A DNA stretch of 64,000 nucleotides from Billgrantia tianxiuensis. GTDB taxonomy: Bacteria > Pseudomonadota > Gammaproteobacteria > Pseudomonadales > Halomonadaceae. Positions 63,819 through 64,000 of the stretch are shown one piece after another. The stretch lies in the NCBI RefSeq assembly GCF_009834345.1, contig NZ_CP035042.1:868001-932000 (forward strand), in the 5' to 3' direction. A model generated the notes under the pieces. The model was not told the DNA's origin and did not search any database. It worked only from the letters and a program-made list of their open reading frames with translations. Position 1 is the first letter of the stretch, and each line of letters opens with the position of its first letter. The position numbers and the translations under genes are program-made.

Positions 63819-64000
63819 ATGGATTCAGCCGTCAACGCCATCGTGGGCCAGGCCTTGGTCATGCAGCAGGCCCAAGCCGCACAGCAGGTGCAGCTCGAGG
63901 TCTACAAGGATGCCCTGGACATGCAGAAGGATCAGGTTGCCGCCCTGATGTCTTCAGCTTCGGTGGCACCGCAGCTGGCCAATGAGGGGATGGTGGGTAC
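63819..64000 (+). CDS. YjfB-like putative motility protein (3' end outside window)
   Basis: Starts MDSAVNAIVGQALVMQQAQ at 63819, behind AGGAGCAAGCC. The beginning of the YjfB family is clear: a helical VMQQAQAAQQVQLEVYKDAL followed by DMQKDQVAALM. The family is small and of unknown role (annotated putative motility). The gene runs off the window edge after about 60 codons, so the C-terminus is not seen. Confidence 0.8.
   Translation, partial: MDSAVNAIVGQALVMQQAQAAQQVQLEVYKDALDMQKDQVAALMSSASVAPQLANEGMVG

Noticed and set aside
1..64000. CRISPR arrays, tRNA or rRNA genes, integrases, complete insertion sequences
   Set aside because: I found no regularly spaced direct repeats, no clover-leaf tRNA signature and no transposase or integrase motif in any frame.

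Overview
The window looks like chromosomal DNA from a moderately halophilic gammaproteobacterium, most plausibly Halomonas or a close relative. This is inferred from the high GC content, a DUF3008 small protein, the mix of RND efflux, DbpA helicase, RIO kinase and AraC/LysR-regulated oxidoreductases, and a dispersed palindromic element of a kind I associate with Halomonadaceae. No rRNA, tRNA, CRISPR array, integrase or complete insertion sequence was found.

Layout. Positions 1-8.6 kb hold an AraC regulator with a nucleoside deaminase, an RlpA-like protein, a diguanylate cyclase, a HIT protein, an NTF2-like protein, a secreted glycerophosphodiester phosphodiesterase and an AraC/LysE exporter pair. 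Positions 8.3-15.5 kb hold two paralogous 103-residue proteins flanking a CurA-type oxidoreductase, then an AsmA protein, a zinc-ribbon protein, a flavin disulfide-type reductase and a DUF3008 protein. Positions 15.9-21.4 kb hold a degenerate GGDEF-EAL protein, a tautomerase/creatininase/hydrolase set and a three-gene envelope-stress-type operon ending in an LEA-like repeat protein. Positions 21.5-31.4 kb hold a YebC/YeeN protein, an M24-fold hydrolase, a berberine-bridge-type oxidoreductase divergent from an AraC gene, a GST, soxR facing an ABC exporter and RidA through a near-consensus SoxR promoter, and a LysR gene. Positions 31.7-37.6 kb encode a complete tripartite RND pump. Positions 37.9-56.1 kb carry DbpA, a RIO kinase, a lipoprotein chorismate mutase, several dehydrogenases with their regulators, an AadA-type adenylyltransferase, a HslJ lipoprotein, a BTAD-hydrolase regulator, an MddA-like methyltransferase, GrpB and an AraC/MFS pair.

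The most unusual part is 56.3-63.7 kb. It is an orphan type VI secretion module (VgrG, DUF4123 adaptor, large unrecognised cargo protein, overlapping periplasmic partner, PAAR tip) followed by a protein made of five Myb/SANT-like repeats. A YjfB-like motility gene runs off the end.

Reliability. Fifteen conserved-gene disruptions or apparent fusions (about one per 4 kb) are each repaired by adding one base, nearly always to a run of three to five G or C. All repairs are in the same direction and all restore family-typical lengths. I therefore read them as consensus deletions in G/C homopolymers, not pseudogenes, and annotate repaired spans as genes. Two apparent fusions (AraC-LysE, and RND permease-outer membrane factor) disappear under the same correction.
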